Of a stretch of DNA of 64,000 nt, positions 17,110 to 25,614 are shown one piece after another (positions within the stretch are counted from its first letter, which is position 1; each line of letters starts with the position of its first letter). The position numbers and the translations under genes are program-made. The notes below the pieces were generated by a model. That model was given only the letters and a program-made list of their open reading frames with translations. It did not search any database and was not told the origin of the DNA. The stretch is from assembly GCA_052035295.1 (NCBI GenBank), contig JBPOHS010000012.1, positions 68,084 to 132,083 of the forward strand. Reading direction: 5' to 3'. This stretch comes from HdN1 sp052035295. GTDB taxonomy: Bacteria > Pseudomonadota > Gammaproteobacteria > Pseudomonadales > Ketobacteraceae.

Positions 17110-18117
17110 TCAGAAGTTACGCTGAATCACACGCTCAAGCAGCAGCTTGCCCGGAAAATCAGCCATGATGACCCCCACGCGACCATAGCCAGGAAGGCGC
17201 TCGCTGGTCAGCATGTTGGTGCCTTCAAAGGCAATGGTGCACATGCCGATGAAGCAGGCCACGCGCGGAAAATCCGGGTAGTAGCTCTTGAACAAGGGCG
17301 TCGTCAGGCCAGTGGACAGCAATGGTGCGCTGTCACCGGGCGAACTCTTGCCGCTGGCAACAAAATACGGGAAAGACCCCACGGCACCGCTGAGGAAGTT
17401 CACGTACAGGGTATTGGCGTTTCCGCTGCTGGCATTGGCGAGCTGTTGCTTGACCGCACCCCATTTATTGTAAAGGTCCCAGTTGGTCGACAACTGATAG
17501 TTATCCTGGATATTGAGCGAACCCCAGGACAGGCCTTGCTGCTGACTGGCAGAAAAGTTCTGTAACACAACGATCTTGCCACGCACTTCGCCCAGCGCAG
17601 GGTTGCTGCCGGTGTAAGACCAGAACAAACCGGGATAACGCTGCTTGTACATGGCGAATGTATCGGCAAAGCTGCGCGTCGTTCCCTCGGCGTTATACTC
17701 CTCCTTGACCCGCATCAGCACCGTTTCCTGCGGATGCGCCTGCAGAAATTGCTGCACGGTAATCAACACGTCATCGAAGTTGGCGTTCTGGTACACAAAG
17801 CCATGATGGATCGTGAACGTGTCGTAGTAATGGCGGCATCGGATATCGAGCGCGCGAACACCCGATGCCAATTGCTCGGCCAGGGGCAAGGACTGGGTCT
17901 GTACGATATCGCCGCCATAAAACGACATGCTGTCATGCGTTCCCGGCATTGAAATCTCACTGATGCGTTTGGTGGCAGGAAGGCTTCCCATCCAATCGGT
18001 ATTGCGGTAGCCCGAACTGGATTTGTGCGTGTAGGCGGCATAATCGATGGCAAAGGCAGAAGTAGAAGCCATCATTGCAGTGACGAGCAGGGTGTTTCTT
18101 ATTGTTTTACCAGGCAT
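17110..18117 (-). CDS. Secreted phosphatidylinositol-specific phospholipase C-like protein
   Basis: From the ATG at 18117 (335 aa) the protein has a signal peptide ending TSAFA. It then shows the PI-PLC X-domain pattern: SEISMPGTHDSMSFYGG with the first catalytic His, RALDIRCR, and HHGFVYQNANFDDVL with the second catalytic His. Family members cleave phosphatidylinositol or GPI-type lipids to cyclic inositol phosphate and diacylglycerol. Whether this one targets host or environmental lipids is not known. The in-frame region upstream to 18345 is non-coding. Confidence 0.88.
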   Translation of the reverse strand: MPGKTIRNTLLVTAMMASTSAFAIDYAAYTHKSSSGYRNTDWMGSLPATKRISEISMPGTHDSMSFYGGDIVQTQSLPLAEQLASGVRALDIRCRHYYDTFTIHHGFVYQNANFDDVLITVQQFLQAHPQETVLMRVKEEYNAEGTTRSFADTFAMYKQRYPGLFWSYTGSNPALGEVRGKIVVLQNFSASQQQGLSWGSLNIQDNYQLSTNWDLYNKWGAVKQQLANASSGNANTLYVNFLSGAVGSFPYFVASGKSSPGDSAPLLSTGLTTPLFKSYYPDFPRVACFIGMCTIAFEGTNMLTSERLPGYGRVGVIMADFPGKLLLERVIQRNF

Positions 18118-18313
18118 GCGGCCTTTCTCCAGATCTATCAAGGAAATGGCGCCCAGCCCGGGACTGGAATGATCAAGGAATGAGCGCAGGCACAGTGTGC
18201 CTCGACCAGATTGGATAATCCAGACCCAACCGGTAAACAGTTGGCCGCTTTTTGTATTAATTCTGTATCCAATTGACCTGGCCAGGACAAGACCGGTCAC
18301 CTTCAGGAGAAAG

Positions 18314-18337
18314 CCTGCCACCCATATGGGTGGCAGG
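18314..18337 (-). terminator. 24-bp perfect palindrome, terminator of the lipase gene
   Basis: CCTGCCACCC-ATAT-GGGTGGCAGG is a perfect palindrome located 10 nt downstream of the leftward lipase stop, with a short pyrimidine run (CTTTCTCC) after it in that direction. It could also be a protein-binding site. Confidence 0.6.
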
Positions 18338-18347
18338 TCATGCATTT

Positions 18348-19469
18348 TCAGAAAGTTTGCAGAAACTCCTCTGTTTTGCTGACAACAACGTCACGGATGG
18401 CATCACGCTCCATGTAGGATTCGTGGTACGCATCGGGGAAATTCACTTCCTCGAAGTACGGGGCGTTGGTGGCGTTATCACGCAGGGCATCAAACCCCTT
18501 GGCACCGACAATGCGATCATCACCCGACCGGAACATCAGGATCGGTATCACGATTTTCGATGCCTCGGCGGCACTACGCGCCTTGAAGGTTGCCTCATAA
18601 GCGGATTTCGCAAACTGATTGGTGATGCCCCAGGTGGCACCTGGCCCGCCGGCAATCAGCTCCGGTTGCAGCTCAATAATTTCGTTATACACCTGCCAGC
18701 GTTTCCAGCTTTTGGTCAACAATTCATGTTCAAATTTGTCAGGGCTTGTCGAGTCAATCAGGACCGCGGGTTCCTGCATGTCGAGTGCATAGGCTTTACC
18801 CTGCCCTGCCAGCACGGATGACTTCGATACGCTATAACCAAAGGTTTCACTCACCGGGAACGGATGCGTGGTGAGCACCTGCAGCATGGGTGACGACAGG
18901 ATCGCACCGTCGAAGTCATGCGGGTATTGCTCTATATACTGCGTGGCAACGTTGCCACCGACCGAATGCGCAAAAAAGAAATGCTTTGCATGCGGTGTTG
19001 TATTGACCACCGTGTCGTAGAAGCGTTTGACGTCAGACACGTAATCAGCAAAGTCGCGAACATAAATCTTGCGGCGTGCCTGTGCCGAGTCATTGAGGAT
19101 GCGACCGGAATGCCCGTGGCCGCGATGCTCCATGATGTAAATGGTGTAGCCCGTATCGCGCAGGTCGTAGATCAACTCTGCATATTTGTTATAGGTTTCA
19201 TTGAGTCCATGCAGAATTACCAGTGCGCCTTTCGAGTCTTGCGCGGCGAATTTTGCATAGGCGATGTCAACGCCGTCGGTGCCGGTGAAGCTGCCGAACT
19301 CACCTTGTTGAAAATGAGGCAGGACGGCCTCGTGATAATAGGTGCGGTAATCCGCGACCACCGCATCGGCATCGCGTTCGATCGCGGGTACTTTCGTTTT
19401 GCAACCTGTCAGCACAATACCGAACAGCACGAATCCCAGAGCTGCTACCACATTGCCGCGTAAACGCAT
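18348..19469 (-). CDS. Alpha/beta hydrolase lipoprotein, lysophospholipase/monoacylglycerol-lipase type
   Basis: The protein (373 aa from the ATG at 19469, AGGAAG upstream) has a lipobox (IVLTGCKT). It shows the serine-aminopeptidase/lysophospholipase fold: oxyanion region ILHGLNE, EHRGHGHS, nucleophile AHSVGG, acid RSGDDRIVG and His in YHESYME. PldB-like enzymes hydrolyse lysophospholipids or monoglycerides. It lies next to the PI-PLC-like gene on the same strand, so the two may act on the same lipids, although a palindrome separates them. Confidence 0.88.
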   Translation of the reverse strand: MRLRGNVVAALGFVLFGIVLTGCKTKVPAIERDADAVVADYRTYYHEAVLPHFQQGEFGSFTGTDGVDIAYAKFAAQDSKGALVILHGLNETYNKYAELIYDLRDTGYTIYIMEHRGHGHSGRILNDSAQARRKIYVRDFADYVSDVKRFYDTVVNTTPHAKHFFFAHSVGGNVATQYIEQYPHDFDGAILSSPMLQVLTTHPFPVSETFGYSVSKSSVLAGQGKAYALDMQEPAVLIDSTSPDKFEHELLTKSWKRWQVYNEIIELQPELIAGGPGATWGITNQFAKSAYEATFKARSAAEASKIVIPILMFRSGDDRIVGAKGFDALRDNATNAPYFEEVNFPDAYHESYMERDAIRDVVVSKTEEFLQTF

Positions 19470-19619
19470 GATTTCTTCCTGTATCGTCATGAATAGGCGC
19501 GGCCAGTATAGAGCACTCAAAAAGTTCGATTTGTTGCGTTTTGTTTTCTTTTGGTGACACTTGGCGTCACAAAACGAAACCCCCTAAGAAAGTTAGCCTC
19601 TTCGCAAGGCTTGCTCTTG

Positions 19620-20456
19620 TCATAGCGGATAGCGCAAAAGCAGGATGTGCAAGGTGTTCGACGCCCAATGCACCAGGATGGTCGCTTTCAGGGATCGCGT
19701 TATCGTGTACGTGAAGGCATATATCAATCCGGCGAGCAGAAAAACCATCGAGGTTTGTAGGCCGACCGCCGGCGAATAATGTGTACCCCAAAATACTGCT
19801 CCCGACAGCACCCAAGCGAGCATGGGCGATGCCACCGAGTGCAGGCGTTCCTGCACCAGCAAACGGTAAAAACCTTCTTCGGTTGCACATACAAAGAAAT
19901 TCATGGCGACAAAGGCCAACACTGCCGTGCTCCATTTGACATCGACGGGAACGCCTGACAGGAACCCCGCAGAAATGAGCACGACGGGCAAACACGTTAC
20001 CAACATCGTTCGGCGTATTGGCGACAAATGAAGAAAGAGCTCACGGCCTTGCGACGACAGCGGTTTCGCATAGGCAAGAATCACTGCGCCCACCGCCCAC
20101 TTATCAAGACTCACGCGAAAAACGTAGTCCTGCTCGCTCAGACCGAAACGGGTGGTACCCAGCGAAATGGAACCAAACCCGTCAACGACATGCATGCCTA
20201 GCGTTACCGCCAGCAAGGCCACGACCACTGTCAGGAGCCCCTTCTGCAACGAAGCGTCACTGTGCTGCCGCCATTCGAGAAGGCCCACCAACAGGCTCAG
20301 TGACACCAGGGCCAACACACCCGATATTCCCCAACTGATGCCCGACAACATGGCGACTGAAGTCATTATCAGTGCCAGCCACTTACGGCCCGCCAACCCG
20401 AGCAGCATCGCAGCCGACAAACATCCGATTATCCATATGGATTCCAGCATTGGCAT
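19620..20456 (-). CDS. CPBP-family intramembrane metalloprotease
   Basis: A polytopic membrane protein (about 278 aa). The diagnostic EExxxR motif is CATEEGFYRLLVQERL, followed by GTHYSPAVG with the second-motif His and a C-terminal HWASNTLH. The start is uncertain: a GTG at 20483 and ATGs at 20456 and 20450 are in frame; 20456 was chosen for spacing to a purine-rich stretch. A short degraded acyl-CoA dehydrogenase-like frame ends 8 nt before it. Confidence 0.8.
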   Translation of the reverse strand: MPMLESIWIIGCLSAAMLLGLAGRKWLALIMTSVAMLSGISWGISGVLALVSLSLLVGLLEWRQHSDASLQKGLLTVVVALLAVTLGMHVVDGFGSISLGTTRFGLSEQDYVFRVSLDKWAVGAVILAYAKPLSSQGRELFLHLSPIRRTMLVTCLPVVLISAGFLSGVPVDVKWSTAVLAFVAMNFFVCATEEGFYRLLVQERLHSVASPMLAWVLSGAVFWGTHYSPAVGLQTSMVFLLAGLIYAFTYTITRSLKATILVHWASNTLHILLLRYPL

Positions 20457-20463
20457 GTTTGGC

Positions 20464-20607
20464 TCATCCACAAAAAATATCACTGCAATGGATGCCTGAA
20501 TCCACGAAAAGCGAGCCAGACATCATCAGATATGTCAGCTGACAGGCATCCAGCCATTCATAGACAATGAAATCCATGTCACGGTCATTGAGCATCTTGG
20601 CAGTCAT
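20464..20607 (-). pseudogene. N-terminal remnant of an acyl-CoA dehydrogenase-like gene
   Basis: A 47-codon frame starting MTAKMLNDRDMDFIVYEWLD resembles from memory the N-terminus of the roughly 600-aa acyl-CoA dehydrogenases of gammaproteobacteria. The resemblance fades after about residue 25 and the frame ends in TGA, so only a fragment is left. It could instead be a small unrelated peptide. It is part of the 400-bp stretch 20484-20879, in which nothing else clear was found. Confidence 0.45.
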
Positions 20608-20879
20608 GGCGGAGCGTTACCTCTGTTTATTTTTGTGGTGAAATGACGACCTTGCACCGAACTGACGCTGTCGGCTGTGGGCCAGGGCTACGCGGCGATG
20701 GCAGAAACAATCGGCGCGACGGCATTCCTTGTCAAGGGCGAATGCTGACTGCCAGTACCATCGGGCCGGCGGAATCGGCCACTACCAGAGGGGCTGGGTG
20801 TTATCGCAAAAGGATGGTATCTTTTTCTATCCATGCCCGCTGTCGGCGGGCATGTCACTCTACTCGAGGAGACGCACCC

Positions 20880-21536
20880 ATGGAGGCCGGCTTCTGGCAC
20901 CAAAAATGGGAACGCGGTGACATCGGTTTTCACCAGTCGGCCGTGAATCCCTTTCTCGCAAGCCATATCCAACAGCTCGCGTTACCGGCGGAGGGCCGTG
21001 TATTCCTGCCGTTGTGCGGAAAAACACTCGACATGGCCTGGCTGCTCGCCAATGGCTATCGTGTCGCTGGTGCCGAGCTGAGCGAAATGGCTATTCGTGA
21101 GCTGTTTCAAACGTTGAATGTGGCGCCCACCATCAGTGAAGAGGGCAGACTGATCCGCTACAGCGGGCCTGGCATCGATGTGTTTGTCGGGGACTTCTTC
21201 GCGCTTTCCGGTGAACAACTGGGGGCGGTGGATGCCATCTATGATCGGGCCGCACTGGTGGCGTTACCTCATGAAATGCGCAAGCAGTATGCAGCGCATC
21301 TCATGAAAATAAGTCACGTCGCGCCGCAACTGCTGATTTCGTATGAATACGACCAGTCGCGTATTGATGGCCCGCCGTTTTCAGTCACGGGTGGCGAAAT
21401 TCAGCAGCATTATTCCGGCGTCTATCATATCCATGAACTGGCACGTCAGGACGTTGCCGGTGGCATGAAAGGAAGAACGCCGGCATCGGAAGCCTGCTGG
21501 CTATTGAACGCTGTTCACTCGCAGGAAAAACGGTAG
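20880..21536 (+). CDS. tpm: Thiopurine S-methyltransferase
   Basis: The 218-aa protein starts at MEAGFWHQKWERGDIGFHQ after GAGGAG and matches bacterial TPMT in length. The SAM-binding region is VFLPLCGKTLDMAWLLANGYRVAGAELSE, then YDRAALVALP. Bacterial TPMT methylates thiopurines and inorganic selenium or tellurium species. A selenium link with selD, 8 kb away, is only a thought. It converges with the GH114-like gene and the two coding regions overlap by 22 nt. Confidence 0.93.
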   Translation: MEAGFWHQKWERGDIGFHQSAVNPFLASHIQQLALPAEGRVFLPLCGKTLDMAWLLANGYRVAGAELSEMAIRELFQTLNVAPTISEEGRLIRYSGPGIDVFVGDFFALSGEQLGAVDAIYDRAALVALPHEMRKQYAAHLMKISHVAPQLLISYEYDQSRIDGPPFSVTGGEIQQHYSGVYHIHELARQDVAGGMKGRTPASEACWLLNAVHSQEKR

Positions 21537-22375
21537 GCGTCATCAAGCTCCAGAGGCAATACCAAGGTGCTCAACTGCAATGCAGCACTTTGCTGGCATA
21601 GCGTTTCGCGCTCACCGGCCGAGGTGACATAACGCTCAGCATACTCTGCATGCAGTACGGGCTTGTCTGCGTCGACAAAAGGCGACAGCATGTCGCACTC
21701 GTCATATTCCTCGCATTGTTCGTTCACGGCAAAATCGAAGTAATCCACCAACGCGACAATCTGGTCCAGATCATTTTTCAAGGCCACGGCAAGCCCTCGA
21801 TCATGCGCGGCGTTAGCGATAAACGCATTGTAATCGGCCTGATCTTGCGCCGTCAGCGGAAAACCCGACCCCTCGTAAGTGTAGGCGTCTACGTTGTCCG
21901 GCTCGACGCCATCACACCCCTTGTCGCGCGCCAGATCGAGGCGCGCCGACATGATTGAACGAACGTTGGCAGAACGAATATCCAGCCAGACTTCTCCGTC
22001 CCAGTCGTCCAGCGGGTTACCTTTGTCGTCAGCCGTGAACTCAGCGATATCCGGACGCCAGTTTTCGTAGCTGCCGGCGGAAAAATAGCATATGACCTTT
22101 CTGCCCTGTGCTTGCAGATCGGCGATGGCAGGGGCCGAAGTATCGAAAAGATCGACATCGTAGATCTCGACATCGTAACCACTGTTGAGCGTACCCTGAA
22201 GCTGCCACTGCCAGGTCGCGCCCACGGCGGGTCGGTACCAGTCGCCCTCGATCACAGGCGGTACAGACGGGGTGGCATCATCGCCCCCCGCGTCCTCATC
22301 TGCGCCACCGCCCCCTCCACCGCATGCCGTCAGGGTGGCCAACAGTATTGCGATACATAACGGTCTGCTTGTCAT
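21515..22375 (-). CDS. Endo-alpha-1,4-polygalactosaminidase-like (GH114) lipoprotein
   Basis: A 286-aa lipoprotein (lipobox LTAC, Cys18) with a Gly-rich linker. The TIM-barrel domain has GH114 features: ATWQWQLQG, VEIYDVDLFDTS, KVICYFSAGSYENWRPD and CDGVEPDNVDAY with the likely catalytic acids. Family members degrade galactosaminogalactan or related exopolysaccharide. It could act on the cell's own biofilm polymer. The ATG at 22375 was chosen because the signal begins there; its ribosome site is poor. Confidence 0.83.
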   Translation of the reverse strand: MTSRPLCIAILLATLTACGGGGGGADEDAGGDDATPSVPPVIEGDWYRPAVGATWQWQLQGTLNSGYDVEIYDVDLFDTSAPAIADLQAQGRKVICYFSAGSYENWRPDIAEFTADDKGNPLDDWDGEVWLDIRSANVRSIMSARLDLARDKGCDGVEPDNVDAYTYEGSGFPLTAQDQADYNAFIANAAHDRGLAVALKNDLDQIVALVDYFDFAVNEQCEEYDECDMLSPFVDADKPVLHAEYAERYVTSAGERETLCQQSAALQLSTLVLPLELDDAYRFSCE

Positions 22376-22485
22376 GGAGGGTACCCGGGGATGAGTCAGT
22401 GAAGGCGCGTCCCCTCGATCATAGGGGAACCTGCGCCGTTGTCCACCCCCCACTGCTGACACCTCATACGATGGATACCCAGCGA

Positions 22486-24423
22486 CTATACAATCCCGCC
22501 TTCACTCAGTGTCATGGCAGAACGCGGTTTGCATTGGCAGGCCAGCGTAAGCCCCTGTGCACGCTCACCCGGCAACAATCCCGGCGGATCTTCGCTGATC
22601 AATTCGCCGTGGCCATCAATGACCCGCATCATGCAGCAACCACACTGCCCGATACCGCAGGCATACGGCAGCGCAATGCCTTGCTGGGACGCAGCCTGCA
22701 AAATGGTCTGGTTTTCCGCTACGTCAAATTGACGGTGGGTGCGATCAGCAAGAATGACCTCTACCTGATGCACCGCACCCTCGGGGGCTGGCGCCTGACT
22801 GGCAAATTCTTCCACCGAAATCTGGTTCGGCTGGATGCAAATGGCCTGCAATGTATCAACAACGAGCTTCTTGAGCGGCGCTGGCCCGCAGATGAAGAAG
22901 CGTCCTTCCCTGCTGCCAGGCAAACGATCTATCAGCGAGATCAGAGTGTCGGCATCCAGTCTCCCGGTCAGCCCATCCCAGCCCCCATGGCCGCGCTCAT
23001 ATATGTGACTGATCTTCAAACGTTCAGGATACTGCAAGACCAACGCATTCAGTTGGCGCAGAAACATGGCATCCACCACGGATCGATTTGCATAAACCAG
23101 ATGAACAGTGGTCGCAGAGCGCTCCAGCAGGGCCGTCTGCAAAATGGACATGATGGGCGTAATACCGCTGCCACCCGCCACCAACGTCAAGGGTAAATCG
23201 TCATTCGCGTCATAAACGAAATCACCAAACGGGCCTGCGACGCTGAGTTTGTCACCCACTTTCAAATAGTAATTGAGAAAACCGGACACCCGACCGTCGG
23301 TCACACTGCGCACACCGATGGCAAGTTCACCAGACGCAGGTGAACGACAAATCGAGTAGCAACGCGTCAAGGGTTCGCCCTCTATGACTCTCGTTACCGT
23401 CAGGTATTGTCCGGCCTTGAACGCCAGTGGGCACCCTGGATTCTCAAAGCGGATAACAACCGAATCCGGTGTTTCACGATCAATGGACGCCACACTCAAC
23501 GTGAGTTTGTGAACGCCCTCATGGCTCACCGGCTTGAGCGCCTCCGGAGCACGCAAAAAACCATGCGCCTTTGCCGAATACAAGACTTCAATGGGTGAGT
23601 TCTTGCTTTCGAGCTCTGCTCTCATGGCATGGAAAACGCGCTTGTAGTGGTACCAGGACACGCGCGGATACAGATGATGGATAAGGTGATAGCTTTGCCC
23701 CAGGGTGAGCACGTTCAATCCGGGAAACAAATAGACGCGGGTGTTCTGAAAGCGGCCCTGCTGGCGCGCAGGCGTATGAGGAATCCAGTCAAACAACATG
23801 GCAAGCACAAAGCTTCCCAAAAACAGCGGAACCACACCAATCCATATCAGTGTTTCAACATGACCGGCGGCAATGACACCGACCACGAAGCTGAGCGTTA
23901 TGGCAAAGTAAACCAGTGTACTCTTGTGCGTACTGACCATGACGGGGTGGCGCGAAAATGCGCCTGCCGTCAGCTGAATATATTTGAATGCCAACCCGAA
24001 AGCACGAACGCACGCCTGACGAAAACTTTGACCTGACACCCAATAATCCGGGTCTCGCTGCGGATCATTGGTAAACGCGTGATGAAAATCATGTATTTTC
24101 GCAAACAAACCAAACGGCATGACCAGGAAAGGCGCGGCAGCGATCCAGCCCATCATGCGCTCGACCGGCTTCATTGCCGCCACCTCATGCGCAATGTTGC
24201 CATGACCGGCTTCATGCGCCACCGTAAACGACAAATACAAAAGCACGGTCGACGCCAACACCAACCAGGGCAACGGAACACTTTCCGTCACCACCGCTGT
24301 CATCAACGCGCCATAACCCGCAATAATTGCTACGAAAAGCACGATCGTGCCCCAGGCGATACCGGTGGCGCTGCTTATCCAGGGAGCGGACAGCTCCGGG
24401 GCTTGCATGGCAGGTGTATTCAT
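22486..24423 (-). CDS. Fatty acid desaturase/hydroxylase fused to FAD-NAD(P)H reductase and [2Fe-2S] ferredoxin
   Basis: This 645-aa protein joins three modules. Residues about 1-300 form a membrane diiron desaturase domain with three His boxes: H70EAGH74, H111DFHH115 and H246LIHH250. Residues about 308-545 are a ferredoxin-NADP reductase-type flavin and nucleotide unit (RCYSICRSP for FAD, VAGGSGITPIMSIL for NAD(P)H). The last 90 residues are a plant-type [2Fe-2S] ferredoxin (CGIGQCGCC). The enzyme could therefore take electrons from NAD(P)H to the diiron site within one chain. Whether it desaturates or hydroxylates, and which lipid, is unknown. A divergent AraC regulator and a 21-bp-spaced repeat control region lie upstream. 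Confidence 0.9.
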   Translation of the reverse strand: MNTPAMQAPELSAPWISSATGIAWGTIVLFVAIIAGYGALMTAVVTESVPLPWLVLASTVLLYLSFTVAHEAGHGNIAHEVAAMKPVERMMGWIAAAPFLVMPFGLFAKIHDFHHAFTNDPQRDPDYWVSGQSFRQACVRAFGLAFKYIQLTAGAFSRHPVMVSTHKSTLVYFAITLSFVVGVIAAGHVETLIWIGVVPLFLGSFVLAMLFDWIPHTPARQQGRFQNTRVYLFPGLNVLTLGQSYHLIHHLYPRVSWYHYKRVFHAMRAELESKNSPIEVLYSAKAHGFLRAPEALKPVSHEGVHKLTLSVASIDRETPDSVVIRFENPGCPLAFKAGQYLTVTRVIEGEPLTRCYSICRSPASGELAIGVRSVTDGRVSGFLNYYLKVGDKLSVAGPFGDFVYDANDDLPLTLVAGGSGITPIMSILQTALLERSATTVHLVYANRSVVDAMFLRQLNALVLQYPERLKISHIYERGHGGWDGLTGRLDADTLISLIDRLPGSREGRFFICGPAPLKKLVVDTLQAICIQPNQISVEEFASQAPAPEGAVHQVEVILADRTHRQFDVAENQTILQAASQQGIALPYACGIGQCGCCMMRVIDGHGELISEDPPGLLPGERAQGLTLACQCKPRSAMTLSEGGIV

Positions 24424-24502
24424 ACTCGGACTCCAGTACAGGGTGAATGTGTTCAGGTGGTTCCGAGTCTACAAAGTCCTCTGTAGCAGTTTTATCATTT
24501 TA

Positions 24503-24535
24503 CGCCTATCATTTATCATATCGCGCCAATCATTT
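24503..24535. promoter_or_regulatory. Candidate AraC-type operator: direct repeats 21 bp apart
   Basis: CGCCTATCATTT (24503-24514) and CGCCAATCATTT (24524-24535) differ at one base and are spaced exactly 21 bp, two helical turns, as expected for tandem AraC-family half-sites. A third TATCATTT occurs at 24493-24500. The repeats lie midway between the desaturase fusion and the AraC gene. Confidence 0.6.
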
Positions 24536-24612
24536 CCTTCGAACCCGCCGGCGGTGCTGCCACTACCGCAACGCCAACAGAGGGTATCCCTACGCCGAGA
24601 ATCAGGGCCACC

Positions 24613-25608
24613 ATGCGCATCCCCTACATCAGCACCAGTTTCCTGAGAGGTTTCAATGCCTTGGTTCTCTCGCGCAAAGGCAACCCGGCCCACTACTACT
24701 CGCTGGCAGGCCTGGGGCATGCAGCGGCGGTGCAAGAAAGCCTTTTGATCCCCTTCGACAAATTCGTTTACCTGCTCGATATCGCGGGTCAGCAGCTGAA
24801 TATGCCCCATATTGCCCTGCATCTCGCCCGTCAACAGGACATCATGATCCTGGCACCACTCGGCCCGATGCTGGCCAAATGCCGCCATGTCTCGGATGCC
24901 ATCGCCACCATCCTTCATTATCTCGATGTACTGGTGAAGGGTTACCAGGTCGACATTCAGGTACGGGACGGGCTGCTCGAAGCCACGTTCCGCTGTGATT
25001 TGCCCACGATTGCAGAGCTCGCCGCCTTTCAGGACTATGCACTGGGCAGCGCCTACAGCATCATGAACGCACTGGCAGGCGGCTCGCTACCCGTGCGCAC
25101 CTGCCATTTCACCCGCACCGAACGCAAGGACAGCGTTATTCGTGAATATCGCAATTATTTTGGTTGCCCGGTGGAATTTGGTTGCCACAGCCTCACCATA
25201 ACGGCGGATGCGTCCATTCTCACCCGCGATATTCCAGCGACAGTAAATCAAATTGCCGGACGCATGCGCTCACTGATGAGTGACGAAGAAAATTTTGTGG
25301 ATCAGGTTCGCAAGGTGATCAGCCTCTCTCTCGCCAATGGCATCAGCGATATTGGCGATATTGCGTCCTCCATGGGATACAGTAGCCGCACACTGCAACG
25401 ACAATTGCAGGAAAACGGCACGTCGTTTCGTGCTCTACTGGATACTGTGCGGTTCACGCTGGCCAATGAATATTTAAAGAACACCTATTACCGTATGACC
25501 GATATTTCCGTGATGCTGGGATACGCCAATCTCAGCGCCTTCAGCCGCAGCTATCAGCGCTGGTGTGGATTGTCGCCGGTCGAAGCGCGACAGCGCTTGT
25601 TGGAATAG
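24613..25608 (+). CDS. AraC-family transcriptional regulator (divergent from the desaturase fusion)
   Basis: A 331-aa regulator. The N-terminal about 210 residues match the arabinose-binding-like sensory domain of the OruR/OxyS-type AraC group. The C-terminal pair of helix-turn-helices includes ISDIGDIASSMGYSSRTLQRQLQENGTSF and MTDISVMLGYANLSAFSRSYQRWCGLSP. Divergent placement with repeats at 24503-24535 suggests it controls the desaturase fusion, perhaps in response to a fatty acid. Confidence 0.9.
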   Translation: MRIPYISTSFLRGFNALVLSRKGNPAHYYSLAGLGHAAAVQESLLIPFDKFVYLLDIAGQQLNMPHIALHLARQQDIMILAPLGPMLAKCRHVSDAIATILHYLDVLVKGYQVDIQVRDGLLEATFRCDLPTIAELAAFQDYALGSAYSIMNALAGGSLPVRTCHFTRTERKDSVIREYRNYFGCPVEFGCHSLTITADASILTRDIPATVNQIAGRMRSLMSDEENFVDQVRKVISLSLANGISDIGDIASSMGYSSRTLQRQLQENGTSFRALLDTVRFTLANEYLKNTYYRMTDISVMLGYANLSAFSRSYQRWCGLSPVEARQRLLE

Positions 25609-25614
25609 ATGAAA

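Noticed and set aside
20647..20748. Plus-strand open stretch ending ...ETIGATAFLVKGEC as another gene remnant
   Set aside because: It looks like a plausible protein C-terminus, but no start or recognised family supports it, so it was not listed as a feature.
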